Source of the DNA: Bacteroidales bacterium
Lineage (GTDB): Bacteria; Bacteroidota; Bacteroidia; Bacteroidales; WCHB1-69
Assembly (NCBI GenBank): GCA_028684405.1
Contig: JAQUGA010000114.1
Span: 1-7,945, forward strand
Direction of reading: 5' to 3'
Length of the DNA: 7,945 nt
The notes under the pieces are model-generated. The model saw only the letters and a program-made list of their open reading frames with translations, did not search any database and was not told where the DNA came from. Shown in pieces: positions 7,194 through 7,945 of the stretch (position 1 is the stretch's first letter; each line of letters begins with the position of its first letter). A program made the position numbers and the translations under genes.

Positions 7194-7945
7194 ATGAAAA
7201 AAACATCCATCTTCATCTTCACTTTATTAATTTGCGTAAGTAGTTTTGGTCAACTTACGTCAGAGGCCGAAAAATGCATCATTAAAGGAATTGAGTATCA
7301 CAAAAAAGGGCAATACGATAAAGCTATTGAGGAGTACGACAAAGCTTTGATATTTGACAAAGAAAATGTTTTTGCTTATTCTGAAAAAGCCATGACCCTA
7401 TTGCGTCAAAAGAGAGAGAGAGAAGCCATAAAACTTTGCGAAAAAGCAATCGAAATCCATCCCAAACATTCCAGCTTAGAATCCATATACATCACCTTGG
7501 GAACCTGCTACAGCCACTTAGAAATGCCTTATAAAGCCATTGAAAAATATGATGAAGGTCTGAAATTATTTCCAAACCAATATCTTTTACATTTCAATAA
7601 AGGAATCAGTTACTATGGTTTGGAATATTATGACGAAGCATTGCATTGTTTTGAAAAAGCACTTACCACAAACCCGTTTCATGCTGGATCACACAATGCC
7701 ATTGCCAATATTCACCAAATGAAACGCAATAGAATTCCGAGTATTATGTCTTATTGTTTTTTCCTTCTTATTGAGCCAGAAGGAGATAGAGCAAAAAGAA
7801 ACTTTGAACAACTTATTTATGTGGCAAAATCAAACGTTGAAAGAAAAGATAAAAAAAACATAACCATAAACATTAATTCATCACAAATAGACGAAATAGA
7901 AGATGGTGACTCTATAAAATCAAATAACTTTTCCACGATAGATTT
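7194..7945 (+). CDS. Secreted TPR-repeat protein (3' end outside window)
   Basis: An uninterrupted frame opens at ATG 7194 and is still open at the window end after 250 codons, so the protein is partial at its C-terminus. Residues 1-19 (MKKTSIFIFTLLICVSSFG) form a signal peptide, with likely type I cleavage before Gln20. Four tetratricopeptide repeats follow, at about 24-57, 58-91, 96-129 and 130-163, and a weaker fifth at 164-197. Their consensus residues are visible, for example GQYDKAIEEYDKAL and YYDEALHCFEKAL. After about residue 215 the chain becomes Lys/Asn/Ser-rich with an acidic stretch (QIDEIEDGD), like a linker before another domain. TPR arrays mediate protein-protein contacts; the partner is unknown and placement is probably periplasmic. 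No Shine-Dalgarno is present; the A-rich AAACATAAA-type start context resembles its neighbours. The gene diverges from the DUF4831 gene. Confidence 0.87.
   Translation, partial: MKKTSIFIFTLLICVSSFGQLTSEAEKCIIKGIEYHKKGQYDKAIEEYDKALIFDKENVFAYSEKAMTLLRQKREREAIKLCEKAIEIHPKHSSLESIYITLGTCYSHLEMPYKAIEKYDEGLKLFPNQYLLHFNKGISYYGLEYYDEALHCFEKALTTNPFHAGSHNAIANIHQMKRNRIPSIMSYCFFLLIEPEGDRAKRNFEQLIYVAKSNVERKDKKNITININSSQIDEIEDGDSIKSNNFSTID

Noticed and set aside
7194..7250. Cys14 of the TPR protein as a lipidation site
   Set aside because: The preceding residues are LLI, and Ile at -1 does not fit a lipobox; FGQ a few residues later fits ordinary signal peptidase I cleavage.

Overview
The window looks like ordinary chromosome from a low-GC member of the Bacteroidota (Bacteroidetes), probably the Bacteroidales/Marinilabiliales side. 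Four things point there: a YidC beginning MDKNTVIGL with a long basic tail, a DUF4831 lipoprotein (a family known essentially from this phylum), a long 905-residue ParC, and repeated matches to the phylum's TTG-N17-23-TAnnTTTG promoter instead of -35/-10 boxes. A-rich start regions without Shine-Dalgarno sequences and a tRNA without an encoded CCA agree with this.

Layout. Everything except the last gene is on the minus strand, so it is transcribed from high to low coordinates. In that order: a DUF4831 lipoprotein gene (6911-5736); yidC, the inner-membrane insertase (5656-3755), which has its own near-consensus promoter and ends in a clear intrinsic terminator (3745-3715); parC, topoisomerase IV subunit A (3532-815); a MarR-family regulator gene (796-173) only 18 bp behind parC and probably on the same transcript; and tRNA-Pro(GGG) (79-6). 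Diverging from the lipoprotein gene on the plus strand is a secreted TPR-repeat protein gene (starting at 7194) that runs off the window end. Its leader of roughly 150 nt contains a near-perfect dyad.

How the genes work together. The window spans three or four transcription units rather than one pathway. yidC serves membrane protein biogenesis; parC serves decatenation and chromosome segregation, and needs ParE, which is not in the window. The MarR gene is the only candidate regulator and has no obvious target apart from its neighbours. No mobile element, CRISPR array, phage gene or defence island is visible, and I see no clear new multi-gene system. The most unusual signal is at the very C-terminus of ParC: an acidic, probably disordered tail ends in QMSLF plus two residues, which resembles a sliding-clamp (DnaN) binding peptide and could physically tie topoisomerase IV to the replisome. 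Second is a Val at a normally Gly position beside the DNA-bending region of ParC.
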